Origin: Myxococcales bacterium
Lineage (GTDB): Bacteria > Myxococcota_A > Polyangia > Nannocystales > Nannocystaceae
Reading direction: 5' to 3'
Assembly (NCBI GenBank): GCA_020633295.1
Contig: JACKDW010000002.1
Span: 1,364,001-1,428,000, forward strand
DNA: 64,000 bases
Positions 1 to 7,519 of the stretch are shown one piece after another. The stretch's first letter is position 1; the number at the start of each line of letters is the position of its first letter. The notes beneath the pieces were generated by a model that ran no database searches, had not been told where the DNA came from, and was given only the letters and a program-made list of their open reading frames with translations. The translations under genes were made by a program, and so were the position numbers.

Positions 1-379
1 TGAGCTCGAAGGGCTTGACGAGGTAGTCGTCGGCGCCGACCTCGAGGCCGGTCACGCGGTCCTCCGTGGTGCCGCAGGCGGTCAGCATGAGCACCGGGGT
101 GAAGTTGCCGGACTCTCGCAGGCGCCGACACAGCTGGAAGCCGTCGGTGTCGGGCAGCATGACGTCGAGGATGATCGCGTCGTAGCCGCTCACGCGCTGC
201 AGCAGGAAGGTCGCGGCCTGGCGGGCGGAGGCCGCCATGTCGACGTCGTAGCCCTCGAGCTCGAAGTTCAGCTTCAGGCCGGCCGCGAGGTGGCGCTCGT
301 CCTCGACGACGAGCAGCCGCGGCGGGCGCTCGGGGCCGACGTCGCCCGCGGTCGCGGGCGCTGGATCGCTTCGTGTCAT
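1..379 (-). CDS. Response regulator, OmpR-like receiver (3' end outside window)
   Basis: Only the first 126 codons are visible; the gene continues past the window edge. They form a complete receiver (REC) domain: acidic pair E26/D27, phospho-acceptor D72 in ILDVMLPDTDGF, T100 and K122 (LVKPFEL). The ending of the receiver is typical of OmpR/PhoB regulators with a winged-helix output, but the output domain is not seen. The ATG overlaps the stop of the histidine kinase gene by ATGA (376-379), so the two are translationally coupled and form a cognate two-component pair. An unusual 18-residue Ala/Pro-rich tail precedes the receiver. Confidence 0.9.
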   Translation of the reverse strand, partial: MTRSDPAPATAGDVGPERPPRLLVVEDERHLAAGLKLNFELEGYDVDMAASARQAATFLLQRVSGYDAIILDVMLPDTDGFQLCRRLRESGNFTPVLMLTACGTTEDRVTGLEVGADDYLVKPFEL

Positions 380-1362
380 GCTTGCACCTCCGCCTCGAGT
401 GATTGCGGCGTCGCCACGCTGCGCGCGGACGCGGGCAGCTGAACGCACATGGTCGCGCCGAGCCCGGGGCCCTGCGAGTGGGCCTCGACGCGGCCGCCGA
501 GCGAGCGCGTCAGCGCCGAGACCACGTAGAGGCCGAGCCCGGTGCCGCGGCGCTCCCGGACGTCCTCGTTGGGCACGCGGTAGAAGCGCTCGAACACGCG
601 CTTGAGGTGCGCGCGCGGGATGCCGATGCCCTGGTCGCGGACCTCGATGAGCACGCGCCCGCGGGCGTCGACGCGCGCGGTGATCCGCAGCTCGGCGGCG
701 CCCGGCGGGGAGTACTTGATCGCGTTGTCGATGAGGTTCTCGATCACGGTGCCGAGCGCGACCTCGTCGGTCGCGAGCGCGAGCTCCGGGTCGATCTCGA
801 TCGCGACCGCGTCGAGCGGCTCGCGCGAGCGCTTGCCGACGACGCCGAGGCAGCGCTCGACGAGCCCCCGCAGCGAGAACTCGCTGACGGGCTGCGGCGC
901 GCGCTCCTGCGAGATCCGGGTGGCCGTGAGCACGCGGTCGATGAACGCGGTCAGGCGGTCGACGTCGTCGAGCATCATCTCGCGCAGCTGCTCGCGCTTG
1001 CCGGCCGGGATGCCGTCGCGCGCGAGCGTCTCGAGGCACAGCTTGAGCGCGGCGAGCGGGCTCTTGAGCTCGTGCGTGACCGAGTCGATGAAGCTCGTCT
1101 GCCGACGGACCTCGCGGATCTCTCGCAGGAGGAAGAACAGGAACAGGACGATGACGGTGATGATGAGCGCGAGCGAGACGATCCCGGCGATCAGCACCCA
1201 GTGGTTGGCGACGATGTCCGTCTCGGAGATGACGACGCGGTTGCGCACGATGATCAGCGTCCAGCCGACGATCATCGCGAGCGCGAGCGTGACGGCGACG
1301 GACGAGAGCACCACCGGCAGCGAGATGGAGCGCGTGTGTCGCGAGCGGATCGCCATGGACAA
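376..1362 (-). CDS. Membrane sensor histidine kinase
   Basis: 328 aa. Two hydrophobic segments (about residues 14-39 and 56-79) flank a very short external loop, so sensing may occur in the membrane or through a partner protein. The HisKA dimerisation domain carries H97 in SVTHELKSPLAAL. The ATPase domain shows an N box (ENLIDNAIKYSP, about 208-219), G1 (DQGIGIP), an F box (FERFY) and G2 (GTGLGLY). It lies 13 bp downstream of a lipoprotein gene and overlaps its response regulator, forming a three-gene operon. The lipoprotein could be the periplasmic sensory partner; that is inference. An alternative ATG lies two codons downstream. Confidence 0.93.
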   Translation of the reverse strand: MSMAIRSRHTRSISLPVVLSSVAVTLALAMIVGWTLIIVRNRVVISETDIVANHWVLIAGIVSLALIITVIVLFLFFLLREIREVRRQTSFIDSVTHELKSPLAALKLCLETLARDGIPAGKREQLREMMLDDVDRLTAFIDRVLTATRISQERAPQPVSEFSLRGLVERCLGVVGKRSREPLDAVAIEIDPELALATDEVALGTVIENLIDNAIKYSPPGAAELRITARVDARGRVLIEVRDQGIGIPRAHLKRVFERFYRVPNEDVRERRGTGLGLYVVSALTRSLGGRVEAHSQGPGLGATMCVQLPASARSVATPQSLEAEVQA

Positions 1363-1375
1363 GGGGACGCCTGGC

Positions 1376-2455
1376 TCAGGGGGAATTGGCGGCGACGGGC
1401 CGCGCGGGCGCGGGCGCGGGCCGCAGCAGGATCGCGCTCGAGATCGGGGGGTTGGCGGCGACGCCGTCCCCGGCGAGCACGCCGGCGGCGACCTCGAGCT
1501 GGATCGCCGGCGTCGCCTCGGCGAGGCACAGATCGATGACGTTGTCGGGCGGCGCGCCCCTGCCGTGGAGGTACGCGCGCACGAGGCTCTCCGGCGCGTC
1601 GGTCTCGGGCTGCGGCGGCGCGGGCTCGACCACGTCGTCGAGCCGCGCCGGGTGGAGGCGCTGCCCGGTCTGCGTGGTCAGGGAGAACGCGGCGAGCAGC
1701 TCGGCGCGCTGCGGGCGGGTCGTCGTGACGGGCGTCGTCCAGTAGGTCCGGATGACCTGGGCGGCGCCCTGACAGCGCGTCGCGTCGGCGGGCAGCTGGA
1801 CCGCGGCGGCGAGCCCCACTGGTTGATCGGCCGGGGTGATCGACGACGACAGCTCCTCGATGATCTCGCCCGAGGCGCCGTGGAGCACGCCGGCGAGGGT
1901 GATCGCGCGGGGGACGGTCTCGGCGAGAGCGGCCGCCCAGGCGGGCGAGCTCGACGGGTCGCCACCCTGGGGTGGCGTCGCCTCGCTCGAGGCGTCCGCG
2001 TCGGGCGGCGCGCCGTTGGGGTCGGGCGCGGCGGCGGGCGGCTCGTCCGGGGGAGTCACGCGCGCGATGATGTCGAGGGCCACCGTGCGCTGCTCATCAC
2101 GCTCGTTGGCCGGCGCCAACGAGGCGCGCGCCGGCTCAGCGCGCGCGCCGTTCTCGAGCATCACGATGAAGCGATCCGGCCACAGGCTGGCGGGCGCGAG
2201 CTCGAGATCGAACACGACGTACACGCGATACTCGACGGTGTAGCCGGTCTCGGGCCCGCCGCGCAGCGGTCCGGGGCGCGCGAGCTGGGCCGAGAGGATC
2301 TTCGGCGCGCGGACGCTCGCGCGCGCGCTGGCGGGGGCTGGTTGGCGCGGCGGCCGCGTACCGCTGCTCGAGCTGCGCGGCACGCAAGCGCCGAGCGCCG
2401 GGCTCCCAAGCCCCAGGCTGAGCGCGAGGAGCGACGAGCTAACTCCGCGGTGCAT
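1376..2455 (-). CDS. Putative lipoprotein, first gene of a two-component operon
   Basis: 359 aa with a signal peptide ending in a lipobox (PALGAC, Cys about residue 23), then a Ser/Pro-rich stretch and a mainly hydrophilic body with acidic-Pro linkers. I recognise no named domain. The ATG at 2455 is preferred over the in-frame ATG at 2467 because a TATGGT hexamer ends 7 nt before it, the same short-leader arrangement seen at many starts here. It precedes the histidine kinase by 13 bp, so it may be an accessory sensor. The function is unknown. Confidence 0.7.
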   Translation of the reverse strand: MHRGVSSSLLALSLGLGSPALGACVPRSSSSGTRPPRQPAPASARASVRAPKILSAQLARPGPLRGGPETGYTVEYRVYVVFDLELAPASLWPDRFIVMLENGARAEPARASLAPANERDEQRTVALDIIARVTPPDEPPAAAPDPNGAPPDADASSEATPPQGGDPSSSPAWAAALAETVPRAITLAGVLHGASGEIIEELSSSITPADQPVGLAAAVQLPADATRCQGAAQVIRTYWTTPVTTTRPQRAELLAAFSLTTQTGQRLHPARLDDVVEPAPPQPETDAPESLVRAYLHGRGAPPDNVIDLCLAEATPAIQLEVAAGVLAGDGVAANPPISSAILLRPAPAPARPVAANSP

Positions 2456-2462
2456 CCGGATC

Positions 2463-2468
2463 ACCATA
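2463..2468 (-). promoter_or_regulatory. -10 hexamer of lipoprotein/kinase operon
   Basis: TATGGT on the minus strand, 7 nt before the ATG at 2455; predicts a near-leaderless mRNA. No clear -35. Confidence 0.4.
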
Positions 2469-2516
2469 GCCGCTGCCGCGCACGATAGCACCGCTGCGGC
2501 CGGTGACCTCCGGGCA

Positions 2517-2558
2517 GCGCGGGGGAGAGCGCGGGGGAGAGCGCGGGGGAGAGCGCGG
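2517..2558. repeat. 12-bp tandem repeat between divergent genes
   Basis: Three full copies of GCGCGGGGGAGA plus a partial fourth, in the intergenic space between the divergent lipoprotein gene and miaE. Purine-rich on the plus strand; noncoding here if the starts at 2455 and 2620 are right. Confidence 0.8.
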
Positions 2559-2603
2559 GAGGACGGGAGAGCGGGGTGGATCGGCGGACGGGCGGCGCTC
2601 GGG

Positions 2604-2609
2604 TACACT
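2604..2609 (+). promoter_or_regulatory. -10 hexamer of miaE
   Basis: TACACT ending 10 nt before the miaE ATG. Confidence 0.45.
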
Positions 2610-2619
2610 CGCGCCGATC

Positions 2620-3237
2620 ATGCTCAACCTGGCCTCCAGCACCGAGCCGGCCTGGGGCCGCTGGGCCGCCGCGAACATCGACGAGGTGTTGCTCGACCAC
2701 GCGCACTGCGAGAAGAAAGCCGCGTCGACCGCGGTCTCGCTGATCTTCCGCTACCCCGAGCGCCCGTCATTGATGATCCCGCTGTCCCGGCTCGCGCGGG
2801 AGGAGCTGGCGCACTTCGAGCAGGTGATCGGGCTGCTGCGGGCCCGGGGGCGCGAGTTCTGTCGGCAGCGCCCGAGCCCCTACGCGGCGCGGCTGCTGGA
2901 GGCGGCGCGCTCCGAGGAGCCCGCGCGTCTGCTCGACACGCTGCTGTGCTGCGCGCTGATCGAGGCGCGCAGCTGTGAGCGCATGCAGCGGCTCGCGGAG
3001 GCGCTCGAGGCGACGGCGGCGGAGGAGGTCGCCCGCGCCCCGGAGCTCGCGCCGCTCGTGCAGCTCTACCGCGGGCTGCTGGCCTCGGAGGCCCGGCACC
3101 ACGCGACGTACGTCGAGCTCGCGCGCGCGCTCGAGCTGGCGCCAGAGCCAGAGCTGCGCGCGCGTCTGCACGCGCTCGCGGAGCACGAGGCCGAGGTCCT
3201 GCGGCGCGCGCCGAGGGTCCCGAGGATGCACAACTGA
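2620..3237 (+). CDS. miaE: tRNA-(ms2io6A37) hydroxylase MiaE-like
   Basis: 205 aa, a typical length for this ferritin-like diiron family, which hydroxylates the isopentenyl group of ms2i6A at position 37 of UNN-reading tRNAs. Four metal-ligand motifs are visible in order: LDHAHCEKKA, REELAHFEQV (ExxH), ALIEARSCER, and SEARHHATYVE (ExxH). The ATG follows a TACACT hexamer by 10 nt, which argues against a longer upstream start through the GGER-encoding 12-bp repeat. The next gene starts 31 bp downstream on the same strand and may be cotranscribed. Confidence 0.88.
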   Translation: MLNLASSTEPAWGRWAAANIDEVLLDHAHCEKKAASTAVSLIFRYPERPSLMIPLSRLAREELAHFEQVIGLLRARGREFCRQRPSPYAARLLEAARSEEPARLLDTLLCCALIEARSCERMQRLAEALEATAAEEVARAPELAPLVQLYRGLLASEARHHATYVELARALELAPEPELRARLHALAEHEAEVLRRAPRVPRMHN

Positions 3238-3268
3238 GCGTCGCGCCCGCGCGACGCGTGGAGGTGAG

Positions 3269-3769
3269 ATGGAGTCAGAGACCGGATCTTCAGAGCCGCG
3301 CCCGTTCCGGGTGCTGGGCGTGCAGCAGATCGCCGTCGGCGGCCGCGACAAGGCGGCGCTGCGGCGCCTGTGGGTCGAGCTGCTCGGCCTCGAGCTGCAC
3401 GGCACCTACCGCAGCGAGCGCGAGAACGTCGACGAGGACATCGCGGTCGCGGGCCGGGGCGCGTGGCGGGTCGAGGTCGACCTGATGCAGCCGATCGACC
3501 CCGAGGGCAAGCCGCGGGTCGACAGCCCGGCGCTCAACCACGTCGGCCTGTGGATCGACTCGCTCGCTGACGCGGTCGAGTGGCTGTCCGCCCGCGGCGT
3601 CCGCTTCACGCCGGGGGGGATCCGCAAGGGCGCCGCCGGCTTCGACGTCTGCTTCATTCACCCGAAGGGGAGCGAGCGGGCGCCGCAGGGGGGCGCGGGG
3701 GTGCTGATCGAGCTGGTCCAGGCGCCGCCGGAGGTGATCGCGGCCTTCGACGCGCTGGCCGGGCGCTGA
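3269..3769 (+). CDS. VOC-superfamily protein (glyoxalase / methylmalonyl-CoA epimerase-like)
   Basis: 166 aa. Two half-domains of the vicinal oxygen chelate fold: VQQIAVGGRDKAALRRLW near residue 16 and a second half opening with ALNHVGLWIDSLADAVEWL. Possible metal ligands are the His of NHVGLW and the Glu of VLIELVQ near the C terminus. The family includes glyoxalase I, methylmalonyl-CoA epimerase and dioxygenases; the substrate cannot be told from sequence. The ATG at 3269 has a GAGGTGAG ribosome-binding site directly upstream. It sits 31 bp after miaE. Confidence 0.75.
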   Translation: MESETGSSEPRPFRVLGVQQIAVGGRDKAALRRLWVELLGLELHGTYRSERENVDEDIAVAGRGAWRVEVDLMQPIDPEGKPRVDSPALNHVGLWIDSLADAVEWLSARGVRFTPGGIRKGAAGFDVCFIHPKGSERAPQGGAGVLIELVQAPPEVIAAFDALAGR

Positions 3770-3867
3770 CGGTCATCCGCGCGCGAGCGCGCGAGCGCGC
3801 GCGCCGAATTGACATGGATGATCGGACAGGTCGCTATTAAAGGACTGCGCGCGGCCTGAAGACGCGA

Positions 3868-3897
3868 AGACCCGGAGGCGTCTCCACCTCCGGGTCT
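3868..3897. terminator. Bidirectional hairpin between convergent genes
   Basis: Perfect 11-bp stem AGACCCGGAGG / CCTCCGGGTCT with an 8-nt loop, between the VOC gene (+) and the REC gene (-). No long T tract, so termination strength is uncertain. Confidence 0.6.
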
Positions 3898-3942
3898 GGC
3901 GAGCGAGCAAGCGAGCGAGTGACGGTCCGCAGCGTGGGCGCG

Positions 3943-4581
3943 CTACTTCGACGCCGCCCACTTGCGGATCTCGGCGCGGATCCAGGTGTCGGCCTCGTCC
4001 GTGAACTTATAGTTGTCGCGGATGTAGGCCATCGTCGTCTTCTCGATCTGCGTGTACTTGTTGGCGTCCTTGATCTGCGCGAGCAGCTTGCGCGCGTCGC
4101 CCAGGGAGATGCGGCCGTCGCCCTGGCCCTTCACCGCGACGTCGACGACGTCGAGCATGCCCTTGTCGTACTTCACGCCGTCGATGACCTTGTAGTAGGG
4201 GCCGTTACCTGCTCCATCGGCCAGGAAACGCTGGATCTTGGTGAGCAGGCGGCGGAGGTCGACGGGCTTGGTGTCGTAGTCGTCACAGCCCGCGTCGATC
4301 GCCTTCTCGCGGTCGCCGCTCATGGCGTGCGCTGTCAACGCGATCACCGGGATGTTCTGCGTCTGCGACATCCCCTTGATGCGCCGCGTGGTCTCCCAGC
4401 CGTCGAGCTTCGGCAGGCTGAGGTCCATGAGGATGACGTCGGGCAGGTTCGCCTCGGCCTTGACGATGCCTGTCTCTCCGTCCTCCGCAGTGATGACCTC
4501 GTACCCCTTTCGGCGGAGTCGCCTGGACAGCATGTCCCGGCTCAGTTCATTGTCTTCGACAATCAGGATTTTCTTGCCCAT
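3943..4581 (-). CDS. Response regulator with REC domain and unknown C-terminal helical domain
   Basis: 212 aa, cytoplasmic. The DivK/CheY-like receiver (1-120) has E9/D10, phospho-acceptor D53 (LMDLSLPKLDGW), T83 and K105 (TKPVD). The tail (about 128-212) is not a DNA-binding domain. It begins YYKVIDGVKYDKGMLDVVD, contains GQGDGRISLGDARKLL, which resembles the second half of an EF-hand loop, and ends in a Trp/Lys-rich helix. The output is therefore probably protein interaction or ligand binding. It is monocistronic; a TAAGAT-like hexamer lies near 4670 on the minus strand, giving a leader of roughly 80 nt. The longer in-frame start is not needed because the REC fold starts at the chosen Met. 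Confidence 0.85.
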   Translation of the reverse strand: MGKKILIVEDNELSRDMLSRRLRRKGYEVITAEDGETGIVKAEANLPDVILMDLSLPKLDGWETTRRIKGMSQTQNIPVIALTAHAMSGDREKAIDAGCDDYDTKPVDLRRLLTKIQRFLADGAGNGPYYKVIDGVKYDKGMLDVVDVAVKGQGDGRISLGDARKLLAQIKDANKYTQIEKTTMAYIRDNYKFTDEADTWIRAEIRKWAASK

Positions 4582-4836
4582 GAGTGCTCGCTCTGCCTGG
4601 TGTGCTGCCGTGCTCGCTTCACACGGGTGAGGCCGTGGCCGCGCAACCCGGGGGATGAGACGAATCAATCTTACGGGCAATTCCCGGGCTGCAGAACCCC
4701 CGTGATCATGCACTTGACCCCGCGTTCGCGCGCTCTCGCGGGCTCTGGCGCGCTGTTCGCGTTCGTTTTGCGGGGTGATCGCGGGTGTTCTCGCGCACGC
4801 TGGCCAGGGGGAGCACGGACGCGCAATGCCGCCCGG

Positions 4837-5664
4837 TCACCCGAGCCGCTCGATGACCTTTTCGCGCCTGCGAATCTGCCCGTCGCGCTCGAGCTTGATC
4901 AGGTGGGCCTCGAGCGAGCGGGCGGCCAGCGGCCAGAGAAATTTCGGCGTGTCGTCGTACGCGAGCGCGAGCGCGGCGTCGAAGTCTGCGGCGCCGCGCT
5001 CGATCGCCGTCATGACCTTTTGTTCACGACCGAGTCGATGCGCGATGTAACGCTGAACGCAGGCGGCCGGCTGATCGATCGTCGGCCCGTGCGACGGGAC
5101 CAGCGCCGCGGGCTCGAGCGCCTCGAGCCGCGCGAGCGAGTCGAGGTACGCCCGCATGTCGCCGCCGTCCTCGGGGTCGATGAGGATGGTGCCCTCGCCC
5201 GCGACCATGTCGCCGGCGTACACGAGCCCGGTGCGACGCTCGCGGTAGACGAGGTGCCCTGGCGCGTGCCCGGGCGTGAAGACGGCGTCGAGCGCGAGGC
5301 CGTCGTCGAGCTCGAGGGTCTCGCCGCCGTCGAGCCGCTCGTCGACGGCGAAGTCGAGGCGCGCGGCGGTCTCGGGGTGGGCGAAGATCGGCGCGCCGGT
5401 CCGCGCGCGCAGCTCGGCGGCGTAGCCGGTGTGGTCCATGTGGTGATGCGTGAGGAGGATGGCGACGACCTCGCCCCCCGCCGCGACGAGCCGCTCGAGC
5501 AGCGCGTCGAGGCTGCGCCGCTCCTCGTCATAGGGCGTCGCGGGCTCGATCACGGCCAACCGGCGCCGACCGACGACGAGCGTGTTCGTGGCTGTCGCAG
5601 GAGGCAGGGTCGGCGTGCGCAGGCCGAGCACCCGGACCCCGTCTGCGAGCTCGTGGGTGGCCAT
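4837..5664 (-). CDS. MBL-fold metallo-hydrolase (LACTB2/glyoxalase II-like)
   Basis: 275 aa. Metallo-beta-lactamase fold with the metal motif LTHHHMDHTG (HxHxDH), a downstream HAPGHL His, GDMVAGEG (bridging Asp) and a final SHGP His, followed by a C-terminal helical region (about 205-275) typical of the LACTB2-like group that contributes to substrate binding. Family members are hydrolases of thioesters or RNA; the substrate is not determined. The ATG at 5664 is preceded 7 nt away by TATGCT, which supports it over a longer start at 5766 that would overlap the divergent gene's promoter. Confidence 0.85.
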   Translation of the reverse strand: MATHELADGVRVLGLRTPTLPPATATNTLVVGRRRLAVIEPATPYDEERRSLDALLERLVAAGGEVVAILLTHHHMDHTGYAAELRARTGAPIFAHPETAARLDFAVDERLDGGETLELDDGLALDAVFTPGHAPGHLVYRERRTGLVYAGDMVAGEGTILIDPEDGGDMRAYLDSLARLEALEPAALVPSHGPTIDQPAACVQRYIAHRLGREQKVMTAIERGAADFDAALALAYDDTPKFLWPLAARSLEAHLIKLERDGQIRRREKVIERLG

Positions 5665-5671
5665 GCCCGCG

Positions 5672-5677
5672 AGCATA
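5672..5677 (-). promoter_or_regulatory. -10 hexamer of MBL hydrolase gene
   Basis: TATGCT on the minus strand, 7 nt before the ATG at 5664; no conserved -35. Confidence 0.45.
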
Positions 5678-5750
5678 TCAGCCGGGGCGCGCACAAGCGC
5701 GCGCCGACGTTTCGACGCCGTGGAGACGCCGCGAGCGGGATCGTTCTGGC

Positions 5751-5756
5751 TATACT
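5751..5756 (+). promoter_or_regulatory. -10 hexamer of bpt-like gene
   Basis: TATACT, 8 nt before the ATG at 5765; transcription would start at or next to the start codon. Confidence 0.5.
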
Positions 5757-5764
5757 GAAGAAGC

Positions 5765-6508
5765 ATGCGCTGGCGCCCCCGCCTGCTCGCGGCCGAGCCG
5801 CCTGAGCTCCTGGTCCACGACGAGCCGACGCCGTGCCCGTACCTCGATCAGCAGGTCGCCCGCATGCCGCTGCGCGTGCCGACGCGGATGCTGACCGGCG
5901 GTGAGTTCGACTCGCGCTTGACGATCGGCGACCGCCGCCAGGGCGTCTTGCTGTACCGGACCTCGTGCCCGGACTGCCGCGCGTGTGAGCCGATCCGTCT
6001 GGACGTCGAGCGCTTCAGGCCAGGCAAGACGCAGCGCCGCGTGTTCCGTCGCGCGGTCGGTGAGGTCACGGTGCAGCTCGGGCCGCCGCAGCTCTCCGAC
6101 GAGAAGGTCGAGCTCTACAACCGCCACAAGTTCGGCCGCGGGCTCAACTCGGACGACAAGCCCATCGACCACGAGGGCTACCGCGTGTTCCTCGTCGACT
6201 CCTGCTGCGACTCCTTCGAGATCCGCTACCGCGTCGGCGAGCGGCTCATCGGCGTCGCGGTGACGGATCGCGGGGCGGACTCGCTCTCGGCGGTGTACTT
6301 CTACTTCGACCCCGCGTTTGAGCACCTGTCCCCGGGGGTGTTCTCGATCCTCACGCAGGTCGAGCTGTGTCGTCGCTGGGGTCTGCGGTACCTGTACCTC
6401 GGGCTCTACATCGGCGGGTGCGCGTCGATGGCGTACAAGGCGCGCTACACGCCACACGAGCGCCTGGTGAACGGCGTCTGGCGCGAGTTCGCGCGGACGG
6501 GCGAGTAG
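5765..6508 (+). CDS. bpt: Aspartate/glutamate leucyl- (or arginyl-) tRNA-protein transferase
   Basis: 247 aa, the usual length of the bacterial ATE/Bpt family that adds Leu or Arg from charged tRNA to N-terminal Asp/Glu and marks proteins for ClpS-ClpAP. Diagnostic features: N-terminal PCPYL motif, GVLLYRTSCPDCRACEPIRLD (CxxC repeat-like Cys cluster), a GNAT-like second half with AVYFYFDPAFEHLSPG and YLYLGLYIGGCASMAYKA. Sequence alone does not settle Leu versus Arg. It is divergent from the MBL gene and probably monocistronic. Confidence 0.87.
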   Translation: MRWRPRLLAAEPPELLVHDEPTPCPYLDQQVARMPLRVPTRMLTGGEFDSRLTIGDRRQGVLLYRTSCPDCRACEPIRLDVERFRPGKTQRRVFRRAVGEVTVQLGPPQLSDEKVELYNRHKFGRGLNSDDKPIDHEGYRVFLVDSCCDSFEIRYRVGERLIGVAVTDRGADSLSAVYFYFDPAFEHLSPGVFSILTQVELCRRWGLRYLYLGLYIGGCASMAYKARYTPHERLVNGVWREFARTGE

Positions 6509-6779
6509 GTCACGGAGGTCACGTGCGCAGACACGCAGATGCGCGACTTGATTAAATTGGTATGACCATCATATGACTGCTTGACATTACCATTCAGTGA
6601 TCCAAACTGTGTGAAGAGTATTTCACACCTGCTGATGAGGTTCCGTGAGCACGCCTGAAAAACGGTCACAAACGCCCAGTAATGCTGTTTTCGAGCATTT
6701 GGGCATGGGCGCTCGCGGGTTGTTTGCGCGTTGTCGACGCGCCTAGTTGTGAGTGCGCATAAGGCGCAAGGAGGTCGAG
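6509..6779. other. AT-richer intergenic region with operator-like dyad
   Basis: No gene seen. Composition is markedly more AT-rich than the surroundings from about 6545 to 6700. It holds a TTGACA at 6581-6586 without a convincing -10 and a dyad at 6609-6628. It probably carries the regulated promoter of the fatty-acid hydroxylase gene. Confidence 0.5.
6609..6628. promoter_or_regulatory. 7-bp inverted repeat, putative operator
   Basis: GTGTGAA-N6-TTCACAC, perfect. Resembles TGTGA...TCACA half sites of CRP-family proteins but the inner spacing is 8 rather than 6, so the binding protein is unknown. Confidence 0.4.
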
Positions 6780-7454
6780 ATGAGCACCCGAAGCCGTACT
6801 CCCGCATCCGATCGCCTCACGGGTGATCCCTCCCTGTTGCAAGCCGCGCTCGTCTTCCTGCGTCACGCCGCGCCGCGGACCTGGCTCGCCTTCGCCGTCC
6901 TCACGGTGGGCGTGCGTCTCGCCATCGGCGGGTGGACCATGTGGGACGTGGCGCTGATCGCGGCGATGGCGCTCCTGCAGCCCTTCGTCGAGTGGGCGAT
7001 CCACGTGTTCATCCTGCACTTCAAGCCGAAGAAGCTGCTGGGGCGCAAGATCGACCTCTACGCGGCGCGCCTGCACCGCGCGCATCACCGCGCGCCGTGG
7101 AAGCTCGAGTTGATCTTCGTGCCCATGCGCACCGGCTTGCTCGGGCTCGCGCTCGGCCTGGGGGCGTGGTTCTACGTGCTCCCGAGCGTGCCGCTGGTGG
7201 CCACGGCGATCGCCTGGACCATGGTCTCGCTGCTGGCCTACGAGTGGATTCACTTCCTGACGCACACCAACTACCGGCCGCGTACGCGCTTCTATCGGCG
7301 GCTGTGGCGGCTCCACCGTCTGCATCACTTCAAGAATGAGCGCTACTGGCAGGGCGTCACCGGTCACCTGGGCGATCGCGTGCTCGGGACCATGGCCGAC
7401 CCCGCGACGGTCGAGCTCTCGCGGACCTGCCGGACGCTCGGCGTCGACGGCTGA
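6780..7454 (+). CDS. Fatty acid hydroxylase / sterol desaturase-family membrane protein
   Basis: 224 aa, integral membrane. The three to four His clusters of the family are present: EWAIHVFILH, LHRAHHRAPW, EWIHFLTHTNYRP and HRLHHFKNE, which would bind a diiron centre. Hydrophobic segments lie around residues 35-75 and 125-160. Family members hydroxylate or desaturate carotenoids, sterols or fatty acids in the inner membrane; the substrate is not determined. The ATG at 6780 has a strong AAGGAGG site at 6768-6773, which decides the start over an upstream in-frame ATG. A 271-bp AT-rich leader with a dyad precedes it. Confidence 0.82.
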   Translation: MSTRSRTPASDRLTGDPSLLQAALVFLRHAAPRTWLAFAVLTVGVRLAIGGWTMWDVALIAAMALLQPFVEWAIHVFILHFKPKKLLGRKIDLYAARLHRAHHRAPWKLELIFVPMRTGLLGLALGLGAWFYVLPSVPLVATAIAWTMVSLLAYEWIHFLTHTNYRPRTRFYRRLWRLHRLHHFKNERYWQGVTGHLGDRVLGTMADPATVELSRTCRTLGVDG

Positions 7455-7519
7455 CGACCTCGGTCGACGGGCGGCTCGGGCGTCAGGATTTTGACGCCTC
7501 GAGGCGATGAGCGGCATGC

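Noticed and set aside
3809..3840. Plus-strand promoter TTGACA...TATTAA after the VOC gene
   Set aside because: Spacing is 20 bp and it leads only into the hairpin at 3868; too weak to list as a feature.
6610..6627. CRP binding site
   Set aside because: Half sites TGTGA and TCACA are 8 bp apart rather than 6; reported only as an unassigned dyad.
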